DNA of 64,000 nucleotides. Source: Bradyrhizobium sp. CB1650. Lineage in GTDB: Bacteria > Pseudomonadota > Alphaproteobacteria > Rhizobiales > Xanthobacteraceae. The position numbers and the translations under genes were made by a program. This document shows positions 1 through 8,213 of this stretch, in pieces. The DNA is taken from assembly GCF_029761915.1 (NCBI RefSeq), contig NZ_CP121695.1:3687501-3751500 (forward strand), given 5' to 3'. Positions within the stretch are counted from its first letter, which is position 1, and every line of letters begins with the position of its first letter. The notes below the pieces were generated by a model, which was not told the DNA's origin, made no database searches, and worked only from the letters and a program-made list of their open reading frames with translations.

Positions 1-211
1 TCCGAGCGCGCAGAATCTGCCAATCGGCGAGATGACCGTTCTTGCCGCAGCTTTGCCTTTGATGGTCGACGAGCCTGCGGGCGTCCTCGATCCGCTGCCG
101 GGCTCCCGACAGGTCGCGGTCCAGAAGCTTCAAGGCCTCTTCGAGCAGGACGGCGGCAGCGGCTTGCTTCGACAGTTCGCTGGATTGAATAGCGGCAAGC
201 GTGGCGGACAT
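1..211 (-). CDS. Small helical hypothetical protein, 3' end outside window
   Basis: An open minus-strand frame of 70 codons runs off the left edge. It begins MSATLAAIQSSELSKQAA and continues as an amphipathic, Leu/Ala/Arg-rich helix (EEALKLLDRDLSGARQRIED). A GAGAGG ribosome site lies about 7 bases before the ATG at 211. No catalytic motif is visible and the family is not recognised. The composition is typical of short alpha-helical proteins in this family of bacteria. The length cannot be judged because the gene is cut by the window edge. Confidence 0.55.
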   Translation of the reverse strand, partial: MSATLAAIQSSELSKQAAAAVLLEEALKLLDRDLSGARQRIEDARRLVDHQRQSCGKNGHLADWQILRAR

Positions 212-598
212 CCCCAACCTCTCGGATAACGGTTGCGGGCCCAAGATGCTACTCTGCCGGCGCGGAGCCAGTTGTGATGCGTGAACGTCCGTTAAGTTTC
301 GCTTTGGTGTTGGAACGTATAGCTTTTTTCCGGCCCTGCAGCCGTCGGTGGGGACCTCCTAGTCGCTGAGGGACCTAGCCATCGATAGCGCGACAGCCCG
401 TTCGGGTTTCGCGACGGCATGGTGTCGGCAGAAGCGAAGCATAGAGCGGCGCACGCTGCGAAAACCTCAAAGACGTTGGCTTTCCGTGCGCCGCGCGTCG
501 GAGGGGCGCTTCTGCCGACGAGTCCGGGAGGCCCACTTGGCCTTCCAATGTCAGCGGGGAACCTCGGAGCGCAGACACAAGCCGCGCTTCGACGAGGG
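212..598. other. Gene-poor interval
   Basis: No frame here has a convincing start, ribosome site and protein-like composition on either strand. Open frames exist but are Arg/Ser/Pro-rich shadows typical of GC-rich noncoding DNA. It separates the divergent start of the leftmost gene from the 3' end of the first TetR gene. Confidence 0.5.
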
Positions 599-1120
599 TT
601 AGACACCGGACTGAGACCGGCAGACCTTGATGGTTGCGCGATCGTACGTCGCGATGTCGTCCAAAGCCGTCGACACGACCATCCCCCCGGTGATGGTCGC
701 CAGCAGCTCGGCTGCCTCATCCGGAACGAGACCGCCGCCGATCAGCTTGTCCAGGCACATCTGAAAGAAGCGCTTCACCTCCGCAGCGACCTCCTCCGGC
801 AAGCCCAATGAGCCGGCTCCCAGCACGGTCACCGGGCACATGCGTCCGTCTGAGCGGACGGTCCCCCTGAACGCGTCGGTCAATACCTGTTGGGGGTGGG
901 CGCCGCCGGCAAGTTCTCTATCGAATTTCGTGCCGAGGCGGTCCGCGTATCTGTGCACGACCGCTGCGGCGAGCTTTTCTTTCGTGGCGAAGTGATAGTG
1001 CACGCTCGAACTCTTGATGCCGACGTCGTCAGCGATGTCCCGGAAGCTGAAGCCGTTGAAACCGCCGCCGCGCATCCGAAGCTCGGCCGCGTCCATGATG
1101 GACTCTGCGATGCTGCTCAT
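599..1120 (-). CDS. TetR/AcrR family transcriptional regulator 1
   Basis: The protein has 173 residues. The N-terminal helix-turn-helix spans about residues 8-55 and includes GGFNGFSFRDIADDVGIK followed by SSSVHYHFATKEKLAAAV, the TetR recognition-helix signature. The C-terminal half is the ligand and dimer domain. I chose ATG 1120 because GGAGCG precedes it by 6 bases and the domain begins there; an upstream ATG at 1177 would put the operator inside the coding region. It is a paralogue of the TetR at 6195-6719. Palindromes at 1133-1152 and 1186-1201 lie directly upstream, so autorepression is likely. It probably also controls the divergent hydrolase operon starting at 1540. The ligand is unknown. 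Confidence 0.92.
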   Translation of the reverse strand: MSSIAESIMDAAELRMRGGGFNGFSFRDIADDVGIKSSSVHYHFATKEKLAAAVVHRYADRLGTKFDRELAGGAHPQQVLTDAFRGTVRSDGRMCPVTVLGAGSLGLPEEVAAEVKRFFQMCLDKLIGGGLVPDEAAELLATITGGMVVSTALDDIATYDRATIKVCRSQSGV

Positions 1121-1132
1121 GGCACGCTCCAA

Positions 1133-1152
1133 TCTATCTCTCGATAGGTAGA
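1133..1152. promoter_or_regulatory. TetR operator, 20-bp type
   Basis: TCTATCTCTCGATAGGTAGA is an imperfect palindrome (16 of 20 positions symmetric). It sits 13-32 bases before the TetR1 start. It matches the sites at 1481-1500, 6736-6755 and 6830-6849, so it is probably an autoregulatory operator. Confidence 0.7.
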
Positions 1153-1185
1153 TACATGATCTCCGGCGTCGCTGCAAGCGTTTTG

Positions 1186-1201
1186 TCTATCAACAGATAG
1201 A
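1186..1201. promoter_or_regulatory. TetR operator, 6-4-6 type
   Basis: TCTATCAACAGATAGA has perfect 6-bp arms around a 4-bp spacer. The same 16 bases recur at 6888-6903 upstream of the MFS transporter gene, which supports one shared regulator or a pair that cross-talk. Confidence 0.7.
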
Positions 1202-1441
1202 GACCCGAAGAAACGCTTTCCGGCGATATGAACGTGCGCGTTGGCCCGGCTTGCAACGTTCGTGGGACGGCTTGGTCGTTCAAATCGGGCGTCGGGAGAC
1301 AAGAACCTTGTGAAATTCCGGGCTCCAATCGGCCTCCAAGATCAAGCGATGGAAGACGATGAAGAAGCTTCGATGGGAATTGAAACTCGGCTCCGGGGCC
1401 CCGAAGCGCCGGCCAGCTTGAGGTCTGCTGAATCTTCTCTC

Positions 1442-1500
1442 TCTATCGTTAGATAGTTGTTGACTGCGCGAGATTGGCCGTCTATCGAACGGTAGATAGA
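1442..1500 (+). promoter_or_regulatory. Promoter with two TetR operators, hydrolase operon
   Basis: A first palindrome, TCTATCGTTAGATAG, occupies 1442-1456. A -35-like TTGACT follows at 1460-1465, with a 17-base spacer to TATCGA at 1483-1488. A second operator, TCTATC at 1481 to GATAGA ending at 1500, covers the -10. The operator / -35 / -10 / operator order is the same as that before the MFS gene (6830-6905). Repression by steric block is inferred. Confidence 0.6.
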
Positions 1501-1539
1501 CGAATGACCGCGTCGGTTTCACCTCGTCGGAGAATAAAG

Positions 1540-2235
1540 ATGCTCGAATTCACCCATCGCAATCCGGAGATGAGGCTCGGCGAGAAGAGGCGTGTCGCTC
1601 TCGTTCTCGCCGACATCCAGAACGAATTCCTCGAAGAGAAGGAGTCGGGGACGTACTACGCGCTGATCGAGGACGCGCTGAAGAAGCGCGACGTCGTCGG
1701 CAACCTGGAGAAGCTCCTCAAAACGGCGCAGGAGCTCGGCTACTTCATCGTCCACTCGCCGCACTGGTACTACCCGACGGACCTGCAGTGGACGGTGCCG
1801 CCCGGAGCGATCGGCCACTATCTCGGCGGCATCGGCTTTTGCGGCCGCAAGGACCCGGTCGATCTCGAGGGCTTCAAGGGCTCGAGGGCGGACTACTACG
1901 AACCGTTCAAGAAGTACCTGTTGGACGGGCACACCTGCAACACGTCGCCGCACAAGGTCTTTGGGTGCGAGTCGAACGACGTGATCAAGCAGCTGCGCAT
2001 GCGCCGTGTCGAGCAAGTGATCATGGCGGGCCCCGTCGCGAACATCTGTCTCGAGTCGCACATGCGCGATGTCATCGAGGCAGGCTTCGAGGTCGCGATG
2101 GTCCGCGATGCGGTGGCCGCCGGCGTGAACGAAGAAGGCGACGGCTACGCGGCGGCGATGGTGAACTACCGCTTCATGGCGAATGCGGTCTGGACGACCG
2201 ACGAGGCCGTGCAGCGCATGAAGGCCGCGGCCTGA
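1540..2235 (+). CDS. Isochorismatase-family cysteine hydrolase
   Basis: The protein has 231 residues, normal for the family, and hydrolyses amides or related bonds. The catalytic Asp is in ALVLADIQNEF near residue 26. The cis-peptide and nucleophile segment GPVANICLESHMRD near residue 170 carries the catalytic Cys. A Lys expected between them is plausible but not assigned. The start is ATG 1540 with GGAG 8 bases upstream; an earlier in-frame codon at 1474 overlaps the operator. It is the first gene of a co-directional run with two SDRs, a cupin, an MDR reductase and an ABM protein, and is controlled by the palindromes just upstream. The substrate cannot be read from the sequence. Confidence 0.9.
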   Translation: MLEFTHRNPEMRLGEKRRVALVLADIQNEFLEEKESGTYYALIEDALKKRDVVGNLEKLLKTAQELGYFIVHSPHWYYPTDLQWTVPPGAIGHYLGGIGFCGRKDPVDLEGFKGSRADYYEPFKKYLLDGHTCNTSPHKVFGCESNDVIKQLRMRRVEQVIMAGPVANICLESHMRDVIEAGFEVAMVRDAVAAGVNEEGDGYAAAMVNYRFMANAVWTTDEAVQRMKAAA

Positions 2236-2280
2236 TCCCGAAATCCTGCGAAATCGAAAAACTGAAGAGAAAGAACGACC

Positions 2281-3150
2281 ATGTCTGACACCATCCTCAT
2301 CACCGGAACGTCGAACGGTTTCGGCAAAGACCTGGCAAACACGCTGGCCGCCCGGGGTCATCGCGTATTCGCGACCATGCGGGATATGGAGGGGCGCAAT
2401 CGCGAAGTGGCGAAAGAACTGCAGGCGAAAGGCATCGAGACCCTTGAGCTCGACGTCACGAACAACGCGAGCGTCGATACCGCGGTGGAGACGCTGTTCG
2501 GCAAGACCGACGGCAGGCTGGACGTGCTCGTCAACAACGCGGGCATCGCCTCGGGAGGTCTCGCGGAGTCCTTCACTCCGGAACAGGTGCGCGAGATGTT
2601 CGAGGTGAACGTGTTCGGCGTCCAGCGCATGATCCGGGCGGTCGTGCCTCAGATGCAGGCGAACAAATCCGGCCTGATCGTCAACGTCGGTTCGATCCTG
2701 GGCCGGCTGACGCTGCCCTTCTACGGTCTTTACGGTGCCTCCAAGCACGCCGTGGAAGCCCTGACCGAGGGTTACCGATACGAACTTTCGCAACTGGGCA
2801 TCGATGTCGTGCTGGTGCAGCCCGGTCCGTTCCCGACGAACCTGTGGGCGGCGGTTCAGAAGCCCTCCGACCCGGGTCGGGCCGACAAGTACGGCGAGGT
2901 CGCCGCTCTTCCCGGCAAGCTCGTCGATTTCCTCGGCGGCGTGTTCTCTGGCCCCGAGGCTCCGAACCCGCACGACACGGCGGAAGCGATCGCCAAGCTG
3001 GTCGGGACGCCCCGCGGCAAGCGTCCCGAACGCTTGGTCGTCGGCCTGGCGTTCGGCGCCGATGCGGCCAACTCCGCAATCCAGCCGATCCAGGAACAGG
3101 TGATCGCCGGCATCGGTCTGGATCAGCTCACGAAGCTGAAGGTCGCTTGA
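2281..3150 (+). CDS. SDR family oxidoreductase
   Basis: This 289-residue classical short-chain dehydrogenase/reductase has the NAD(P)-binding motif TGTSNGFG at residues 8-15, NNAG near residue 87, and the catalytic Ser in VGSILG with YGASK supplying Tyr and Lys. The C-terminal extension (about 50 residues beyond the Rossmann core) resembles SDRs acting on bulky or lipid substrates. It lies 45 bases after the hydrolase, so cotranscription is likely. The substrate is unknown. Confidence 0.92.
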   Translation: MSDTILITGTSNGFGKDLANTLAARGHRVFATMRDMEGRNREVAKELQAKGIETLELDVTNNASVDTAVETLFGKTDGRLDVLVNNAGIASGGLAESFTPEQVREMFEVNVFGVQRMIRAVVPQMQANKSGLIVNVGSILGRLTLPFYGLYGASKHAVEALTEGYRYELSQLGIDVVLVQPGPFPTNLWAAVQKPSDPGRADKYGEVAALPGKLVDFLGGVFSGPEAPNPHDTAEAIAKLVGTPRGKRPERLVVGLAFGADAANSAIQPIQEQVIAGIGLDQLTKLKVA

Positions 3151-3216
3151 CGACTTTCGAGGTGGATCCGAGCAAGCCCCGCTCTCGGCGGGCCCCTCCA
3201 GCAAGGCGAGCGACAT

Positions 3217-3927
3217 ATGGCAACTGAACGCAAAGTCGTCGTGGTGACCGGCGCGTCGCAGGGACTCGGCGAGGCCTTCGTGAAGGCCTATCGGGAGCGA
3301 GGCTGGCGCGCGGTCGGAAATTCGAGGTCGATCGCGCCTTCGAGCGACCCCGACTACGTCACCGTCGCCGGCGACGTCGGCGAGCCGGAGATCGCCAGGA
3401 AAGTCGTCCGGACCGCGCTCGAACGCTTCGGCCGCGTCGACACGCTGATCAACAACGCCGGCATCTGGCGCCCCGGTCCCATCGAGGGCATCTCCGAGGA
3501 TCTGTACCGACGCGTGATGTCGACCAACCTCGACAGCGTGTTCTTCGCAACGCAGGCCGCGGTGCCCGCTATGAAGAGGCAGGGCGGAGGTCACATCGTC
3601 CAGATCTCGACGAGCCTCGTCGAGCACGCGCTCCAGACCGTGCCCGCCGTGCTCGCGTCGCTGACGAAGGGCGCCGGCGTCGCCGCCACCCGAGGCCTCG
3701 CGATGGAGCTCGCTTCCAGCAACATCCGCGTCAACACCATCTCGCTCGGTATTGTCATCACGCCGCTTCACGATGGATCGAACCCGGACGATCTGAAGTC
3801 TTTCTCGCCGCTCAACCGCAACGGCAAGATCGAGGATGTCGTGCGGGCCATCAACTATCTCGAGGATGCCGACTACGTGACCGGCGAGATTCACTACGTC
3901 GATGGAGGTCGGACTGCGGGCCATTGA
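3217..3927 (+). CDS. SDR family protein lacking the catalytic tyrosine
   Basis: The protein has 236 residues. The cofactor motif TGASQGLG is at residues 11-18, NNAG is near residue 84, and the C-terminus YVTGEIHYVDGGRTAGH is typical of SDRs. At the active site, where YxxxK is expected, the sequence reads VPAVLASLTKGAG, so Ala stands four residues before the Lys. The upstream Ser (QISTSLV) is present. My recollection is that some rhizobial SDRs share this ASLTK form, so it is probably a family trait rather than a local mutation. It may be a non-canonical enzyme or a binding protein. It is 66 bases after the preceding SDR, in the same operon. Confidence 0.88.
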   Translation: MATERKVVVVTGASQGLGEAFVKAYRERGWRAVGNSRSIAPSSDPDYVTVAGDVGEPEIARKVVRTALERFGRVDTLINNAGIWRPGPIEGISEDLYRRVMSTNLDSVFFATQAAVPAMKRQGGGHIVQISTSLVEHALQTVPAVLASLTKGAGVAATRGLAMELASSNIRVNTISLGIVITPLHDGSNPDDLKSFSPLNRNGKIEDVVRAINYLEDADYVTGEIHYVDGGRTAGH

Positions 3928-4053
3928 TCCTCGGCGGACGCACCGTTCTCGTTGCGCAAGCCCATCTTCGAACCTTCTCTCGTCAGCTTCCGCCTTTCTG
4001 CCACCCGAGCCAGGCTGCAATTTTGCGGCCCCTCACCCAAAGGAGATACCGTC

Positions 4054-4554
4054 ATGACAAACACTTTCATCCGAAACGCGCTGGTGGTCGCCGCTACTGC
4101 CACCTCGCTTTTCGGCGCCCCTGCCTTGGCTTCCGAGCAGACTGCGAAACTGCCCGAGGCGACCAACTCGCTCGAAATCCCATTCGAAGATATGACCTTC
4201 GCGGATTCCGGATTTGCCGCCTACGGACCTCGCCGTCACGACGATCATTCCAACAGGGACATCATGGTGTCGGACGCCTACGGCAAGGTGGCCTCGGGAC
4301 CTCACGCCACGATCACGAAGTTTCCGAAGGGCTTCAAGAGCGCGCTGCACACCCACACCGGCGATTACTACGCGGTCGTGATTTCCGGCGTCATGGCGAA
4401 CTACCGCCCCGGCAGCGAGATCAAGCATCTGAGTGCCGGATCCTATTGGTTCCAGAAGGGCGGTGAACCCCATATCACCGAGTGCTTCTCGGAGAATTGC
4501 ACCGTCGTCCTCGTTCAGGACGTTGCCTTCGATGCGCAGATCTTAAGCAAGTAA
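4054..4554 (+). CDS. Exported cupin-domain protein
   Basis: The protein has 166 residues. An N-terminal signal peptide (IRNALVVAATATSLFG) has a probable cleavage after APALA near residue 27. The cupin barrel follows, with a metal-site-like HTHTGDYYAVVISG (His-x-His) and a later PHITEC. The start is ATG 4054, with AGGAGA 7 bases upstream. It resembles periplasmic DUF4437-type cupins. It lies in the same direction as the flanking SDR and MDR genes. A second exported cupin occurs at 43239 in the other detoxification cluster, suggesting a recurrent partnership. Confidence 0.82.
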   Translation: MTNTFIRNALVVAATATSLFGAPALASEQTAKLPEATNSLEIPFEDMTFADSGFAAYGPRRHDDHSNRDIMVSDAYGKVASGPHATITKFPKGFKSALHTHTGDYYAVVISGVMANYRPGSEIKHLSAGSYWFQKGGEPHITECFSENCTVVLVQDVAFDAQILSK

Positions 4555-4659
4555 GCGGCGGCCAAGGCCTGGCGGTGTTCGTATCGCCACGGCCTGTTGA
4601 TCGCGGTGTGGGAGACAACGTTCCGTCTCTCGCACGCATCCCCAGCGAGGAGATTTGTC

Positions 4660-5640
4660 ATGAAAGGTCTTCAACTTACCGGCTACGGAGCTCCCGCCGA
4701 TGTGCTGAAGCTCGTCGAACTTCCGGACCCGTCCCCTCCGGGGACGAACGAGATCATGATCGACGTGGAAGCTTCGCCGATCGAGCCGACCGACCAGTAC
4801 ATCATCGCCGGCATCTACGGCGAATTACCACCGTTGCCGCACTTCGTAGGCTGCACGGGCGTAGGTCGTGTCGCGGCGGTCGGTCCAAACGTCAAGCATC
4901 TGAAGGTCGGTGACCGCACGCTGGTTCCGATCAACGGGAAAGCCTGGGTCACCAGATTGAAGACGGATGCGTCCGGGCTTCGACCGCTTCCGGAAGGCGA
5001 CGTCAACCAGCTTTCGATGCTCGGCATGAATCCGGTGACCGCGCTGCTGCTCCTGACGGAGTTCGTGGCTCTCAAGCGCGGCGGCTGGTTGATCTCGACG
5101 GCTGCGAATTCGGCTGTCGGCCGCGCCATCATCCCGATCGCCAAGGGGCGCGGCTATCGTACGGTCAATCTGGTCCGCCGCCCCGAACTGGTCGACGAAC
5201 TGAAGGCGCTCGGTAGCGACGTCGTCCTGGTCGACGGTCCGGATCTTCCAGCGCGCATCGCAAAGGTGACAGGGCTATCGAAGTTTCCGCTGGTGCTCGA
5301 TGGTGTCGGCGGCGCGACGACTCAGCGCCTGCTCGATTGCCTCGGCCTCTACGGCAAGCTGGTCATCTGGAGCGGCATGAGCGGCGAACTGTCTCCGATC
5401 AACAACGTGCCGATCATCTTCAAGGGCCAATCGCTGCACGGCTTCTGGATCATGAACTGGCTCAAGGTGCCCGGGAACGTGGAAAGGCTGGAGGGCATGT
5501 ACGCGGAGTTGGCGCCGCTCGTCGCGTCGGGCGCCATCGCGTTGCCGATCGCCGGCGAGTTCGGGCTCGATCAATACGTCGAGGCGCTCGCACTTGCCTC
5601 GAAGCTTCGAGGAAAAGTGATCTTCCGTCCGAACCGCTGA
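4660..5640 (+). CDS. Zinc-independent MDR reductase (enoyl/quinone reductase type)
   Basis: This 326-residue protein is of the medium-chain dehydrogenase/reductase superfamily. The N-terminal GroES-like fold contains HFVGCTGVGRVAAVG. The Rossmann part has ISTAANSAVGRAIIPIA rather than the usual GxxGxxG, as in 2-enoyl thioester reductases. Zinc-ligand Cys residues are absent. The start is ATG 4660, with GAGGAGA 6 bases upstream. It probably uses NADPH to reduce an activated C=C bond. It sits 105 bases after the cupin and 23 bases before the ABM gene, consistent with one operon. Confidence 0.87.
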   Translation: MKGLQLTGYGAPADVLKLVELPDPSPPGTNEIMIDVEASPIEPTDQYIIAGIYGELPPLPHFVGCTGVGRVAAVGPNVKHLKVGDRTLVPINGKAWVTRLKTDASGLRPLPEGDVNQLSMLGMNPVTALLLLTEFVALKRGGWLISTAANSAVGRAIIPIAKGRGYRTVNLVRRPELVDELKALGSDVVLVDGPDLPARIAKVTGLSKFPLVLDGVGGATTQRLLDCLGLYGKLVIWSGMSGELSPINNVPIIFKGQSLHGFWIMNWLKVPGNVERLEGMYAELAPLVASGAIALPIAGEFGLDQYVEALALASKLRGKVIFRPNR

Positions 5641-5663
5641 GTCCCCGTCGAAGGAGAAAAGAA

Positions 5664-6041
5664 ATGAGCAAGAAGTTTCCTCCTCCGGAGGAGATCTTTT
5701 GGATCTACGAGGTCAAGATCAATCCGGGAAAGACGGAGGAGTTCGTCTCCGTCGCGCGCGATCTCATGGCGACGATGGAAGACGAACCGGGCACCGTCGA
5801 ATATCGATATTCGCTGAACGCCGATCGATCGATTTGTCACATCTACGAACGCTACAGAGATTCGGACGGCCTAATCGCGCACGCGGACAACTTCGGTCGC
5901 GCCTTCTCCGAACGCTTCGCGGAAGCCTGTAGCCCGTCACGGTTTTCGGTCTACGGCGCACCCGACGATCGTGTGAGGTCCATCCTCCACCAATACGGAG
6001 CGACCTTCTTCTCGAACATCATAGGGCCGACCGGATCGTGA
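5664..6041 (+). CDS. ABM-domain (putative quinol monooxygenase) protein
   Basis: The protein has 125 residues with an antibiotic-biosynthesis-monooxygenase ferredoxin-like fold: KINPGKTEEFVSVARDLM, then EPGTVEYRYSLNADRSICHIYERY and DGLIAHADNFG. These cofactor-free proteins oxidise quinols or act as dimeric stress proteins. AAGGAG precedes ATG 5664 by 7 bases. It is the last gene of the 1540-6041 run. The next gene converges on it from the opposite strand. Confidence 0.82.
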   Translation: MSKKFPPPEEIFWIYEVKINPGKTEEFVSVARDLMATMEDEPGTVEYRYSLNADRSICHIYERYRDSDGLIAHADNFGRAFSERFAEACSPSRFSVYGAPDDRVRSILHQYGATFFSNIIGPTGS

Positions 6042-6194
6042 TTTAAAGGCGCGGCAATCGATCGCCGCCGAACGACCACGCGAGCGCCGGCTACGGCCGG
6101 CATCGGCGCCCCCGACCCGTCACGCTGGAGGCTTCTTATGCGTCGTCGCCGTCGAGACCCGACGATCGCAAGACGATCGTCGGACCGATGGACG

Positions 6195-6719
6195 TCAGGC
6201 CGCGGTCTTTTCCTCGACCCGGAACGTCGCAGTCGCCCGGTCGTACTCCGCGCTGTCGCGCAGTGCGTTCGCTACGACCAGCGCGCCGATGATGGTGGAC
6301 AGGAATTCGCTGGCGTCGTCCGCGGACATGCCTTGAGCGACCATCTTGTCCTGGCACATCTTGAAGAACCGCTTCACCTCGGCAGCCACGGCTTTCGGCA
6401 GATCCTGCGAGGACGCGCCGAGGATCGTGCATGGACACATGTGAGCTTTGGAGAACGCCGTTCCGCGCAGCGCCTTGGCCCAGACGCGTTTCGCGTTGGG
6501 GTCCTTCGCGAACTCCCGGTCGATATTTCCGGATGTCCGGTCGGCCCAACGGCGGACGACCTCGGCAGCGAGGTCTTCCTTCGTAGGAAAGTGGTAGTGG
6601 ACGCTCGAGCTCTTGATGCCGACGTCCTCGGCGATCTCCCGGAAGCTGAACCCACCGAATCCGCCGGCCTGAATCCGCTTTTCGGCCGCGTCCAAGATCG
6701 CCGTCTTCATATCGCTCAT
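6195..6719 (-). CDS. TetR/AcrR family transcriptional regulator 2
   Basis: This 174-residue protein is a close paralogue of the TetR at 599-1120. The HTH region reads GGFGGFSFREIAEDVGIK, then SSSVHYHFPTKEDLAAEV, nearly identical in the recognition helix. A C-terminal ligand domain with MCPCTILGASSQDLP follows. The near-identical recognition helices and the shared operator family predict overlapping DNA targets. The operator at 6736-6755 is 16 bases before its start, so it is probably autoregulated. It is divergent from the MFS transporter gene at 6984. Confidence 0.93.
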   Translation of the reverse strand: MSDMKTAILDAAEKRIQAGGFGGFSFREIAEDVGIKSSSVHYHFPTKEDLAAEVVRRWADRTSGNIDREFAKDPNAKRVWAKALRGTAFSKAHMCPCTILGASSQDLPKAVAAEVKRFFKMCQDKMVAQGMSADDASEFLSTIIGALVVANALRDSAEYDRATATFRVEEKTAA

Positions 6720-6735
6720 GTGGCTCGCTCCTACG

Positions 6736-6755
6736 TCTACCTTTCGATAGATAGT
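6736..6755. promoter_or_regulatory. TetR operator, 20-bp type
   Basis: TCTACCTTTCGATAGATAGT matches the 1133-1152 site in length, centre (TCGA) and arms, and sits in the same place relative to its TetR start codon. It is probably an autorepression site. Confidence 0.7.
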
Positions 6756-6829
6756 TCAATGGAGGCCGGATTGCAAGCTTGGTTCCAGGAGCCCGTGGCT
6801 GTGCTGGGGCGGAATGAAATCACTAATTA

Positions 6830-6905
6830 TCTGTCTATCGATAGATAGAGGTTGACAGAGCCGCGGCAAGCGATCTACAAGCATCTATCTATCAACAGAT
6901 AGATG
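6830..6905 (+). promoter_or_regulatory. Promoter with two TetR operators, MFS gene
   Basis: TCTGTCTATCGATAGATAGA at 6830-6849 is a palindrome with 18 of 20 symmetric positions. TTGACA (-35) follows at 6852-6857, with a 17-base spacer to CTACAA at 6875-6880. A second palindrome extends over 6882-6905 and contains TCTATCAACAGATAGA, identical to 1186-1201. The layout matches that at 1442-1500, so the two transcription units probably share regulation. Confidence 0.65.
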
Positions 6906-6983
6906 AGAGAGTCGGGCGGCCCGCTGGCCTTCTCGATCTGGATCCCGCCGCATCCCGGCGCTCGAACCCGCAGGAGCTTCGCC

Positions 6984-8183
6984 ATGGACCGCCGCCTTGT
7001 AATTCTAGCGCTGGGCATGTTCGCCCTCGGAACAGACAGCTTCGTCGTCGCGGGCGTGCTGCCCGAGATCTCGCAGTCCTTTCAGGTGAGCGTAGGCGCC
7101 GCCGGACAGCTTACCACCGTCTACGCCATCGCCTACGCGCTGCTGTCGCCGACCGCCGCGGCCGTCTTCGCGCATATTGAGCGCAAGAAACTGATGCTCT
7201 CCGGTCTCGGGATCTTCATTCTCGCCAACCTTGCGACCGCCTGGGCGCCTAACTTCGCTTTCGCACTCGTCGCCCGCGCACTCGCGGGGCTGGGGGCCGC
7301 CATCTACGCGCCGACCGCCACCGGGTCCGGCGCCAGCCTGATGCCGCCGGAAAAGCGGGGCTTCGCGCTCTCCATCGTGATCGCCGGGCTCACCTTCTCG
7401 ACCGCTCTCGGTTCGCCGATCGGCACGCTCATCGGCGGACTTGCCGACTGGCGCTGGACGATGGTGTTCGTTTCGGCGATCAGCGTCGTCGCGGCTCTGG
7501 GCATCACGGTGTCGCTGAAGGACATCCCGACGCCGCCGTCGATCTCGCTGAAGCAGCGCCTGGCGCCTTTCGCGGATCGCCGCATCGGGCTGACGCTCCT
7601 GACCACGTTCTTCTTCCAGGCCGGCAACTTCGCCCTCTACACGTATTTTGCGGTCATCTTCGGGCGCGTCACGCACGGCAACACACTGATCCTCGGCCTC
7701 CTGCTGGTTCTGTGGGGCGTGTCGGGTACCGTGATGAACCTCGTCGGAGGCCGGCTGGTCGATACGATCGGCACGCGAAAAGTGCTGATCGTCATGTCGG
7801 TCGCGCTGATCGCCGTCACCGCGACGCTGTCCTGGACCAGCGCCGCTCTCGCTACGGCCATCGTCGCCGTCGTAATCCACGGCGCGACGAGCTGGGGCCA
7901 ACTCGCGGCGCAGCAGCACAGGCTTGTGTCCATCATGCCGACGGCTGTCCCAATCGTGCTCGGCCTCAATACGTCGGCCACTTACGTCGGCGTTGCTTCC
8001 GCCGGCGTCATCGGCGGCGCCAGCCTGACGTTGATCGGTGCGCAGAGCATCGGATGGATCAGCATGGTTCTCTACGTCGGCGCGCTGATCGTTGCAGAGA
8101 TCGTCCATCGACTGATCGCGGCGGGAGCTTCTTCCGACAAGAAAGCCGAGCGCGCCGAAGCGCCGGCCTTCGCTGCTCGATAA
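6984..8183 (+). CDS. MFS drug:H+ antiporter family transporter
   Basis: The protein has 399 residues and about 12 hydrophobic segments. The first helix, VILALGMFALGTDSFVVAGVLP, is typical of the DHA1 (12-spanner) family of efflux pumps such as AraJ/YdhP-like proteins. The motif GALG-like region is replaced by ALAGLGAAIYAPTATGSGA. The start is ATG 6984, with AGGAG 7 bases before it; an in-frame start at 6903 would overlap the operator. It is likely induced when the TetR ligand binds, exporting that ligand or a related compound. The PEP-mutase-like gene follows after 30 bases. Confidence 0.9.
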   Translation: MDRRLVILALGMFALGTDSFVVAGVLPEISQSFQVSVGAAGQLTTVYAIAYALLSPTAAAVFAHIERKKLMLSGLGIFILANLATAWAPNFAFALVARALAGLGAAIYAPTATGSGASLMPPEKRGFALSIVIAGLTFSTALGSPIGTLIGGLADWRWTMVFVSAISVVAALGITVSLKDIPTPPSISLKQRLAPFADRRIGLTLLTTFFFQAGNFALYTYFAVIFGRVTHGNTLILGLLLVLWGVSGTVMNLVGGRLVDTIGTRKVLIVMSVALIAVTATLSWTSAALATAIVAVVIHGATSWGQLAAQQHRLVSIMPTAVPIVLGLNTSATYVGVASAGVIGGASLTLIGAQSIGWISMVLYVGALIVAEIVHRLIAAGASSDKKAERAEAPAFAAR

Positions 8184-8213
8184 CCCGCAACCAAAACAAG
8201 ACAGGATACGAAC

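Noticed and set aside
1519..4020. Very long minus-strand open frame opposite the hydrolase and SDR genes
   Set aside because: It is an antisense shadow of GC-rich coding DNA, rich in Arg/Asp/His with no domains, while the plus-strand genes have clear motifs and ribosome sites.
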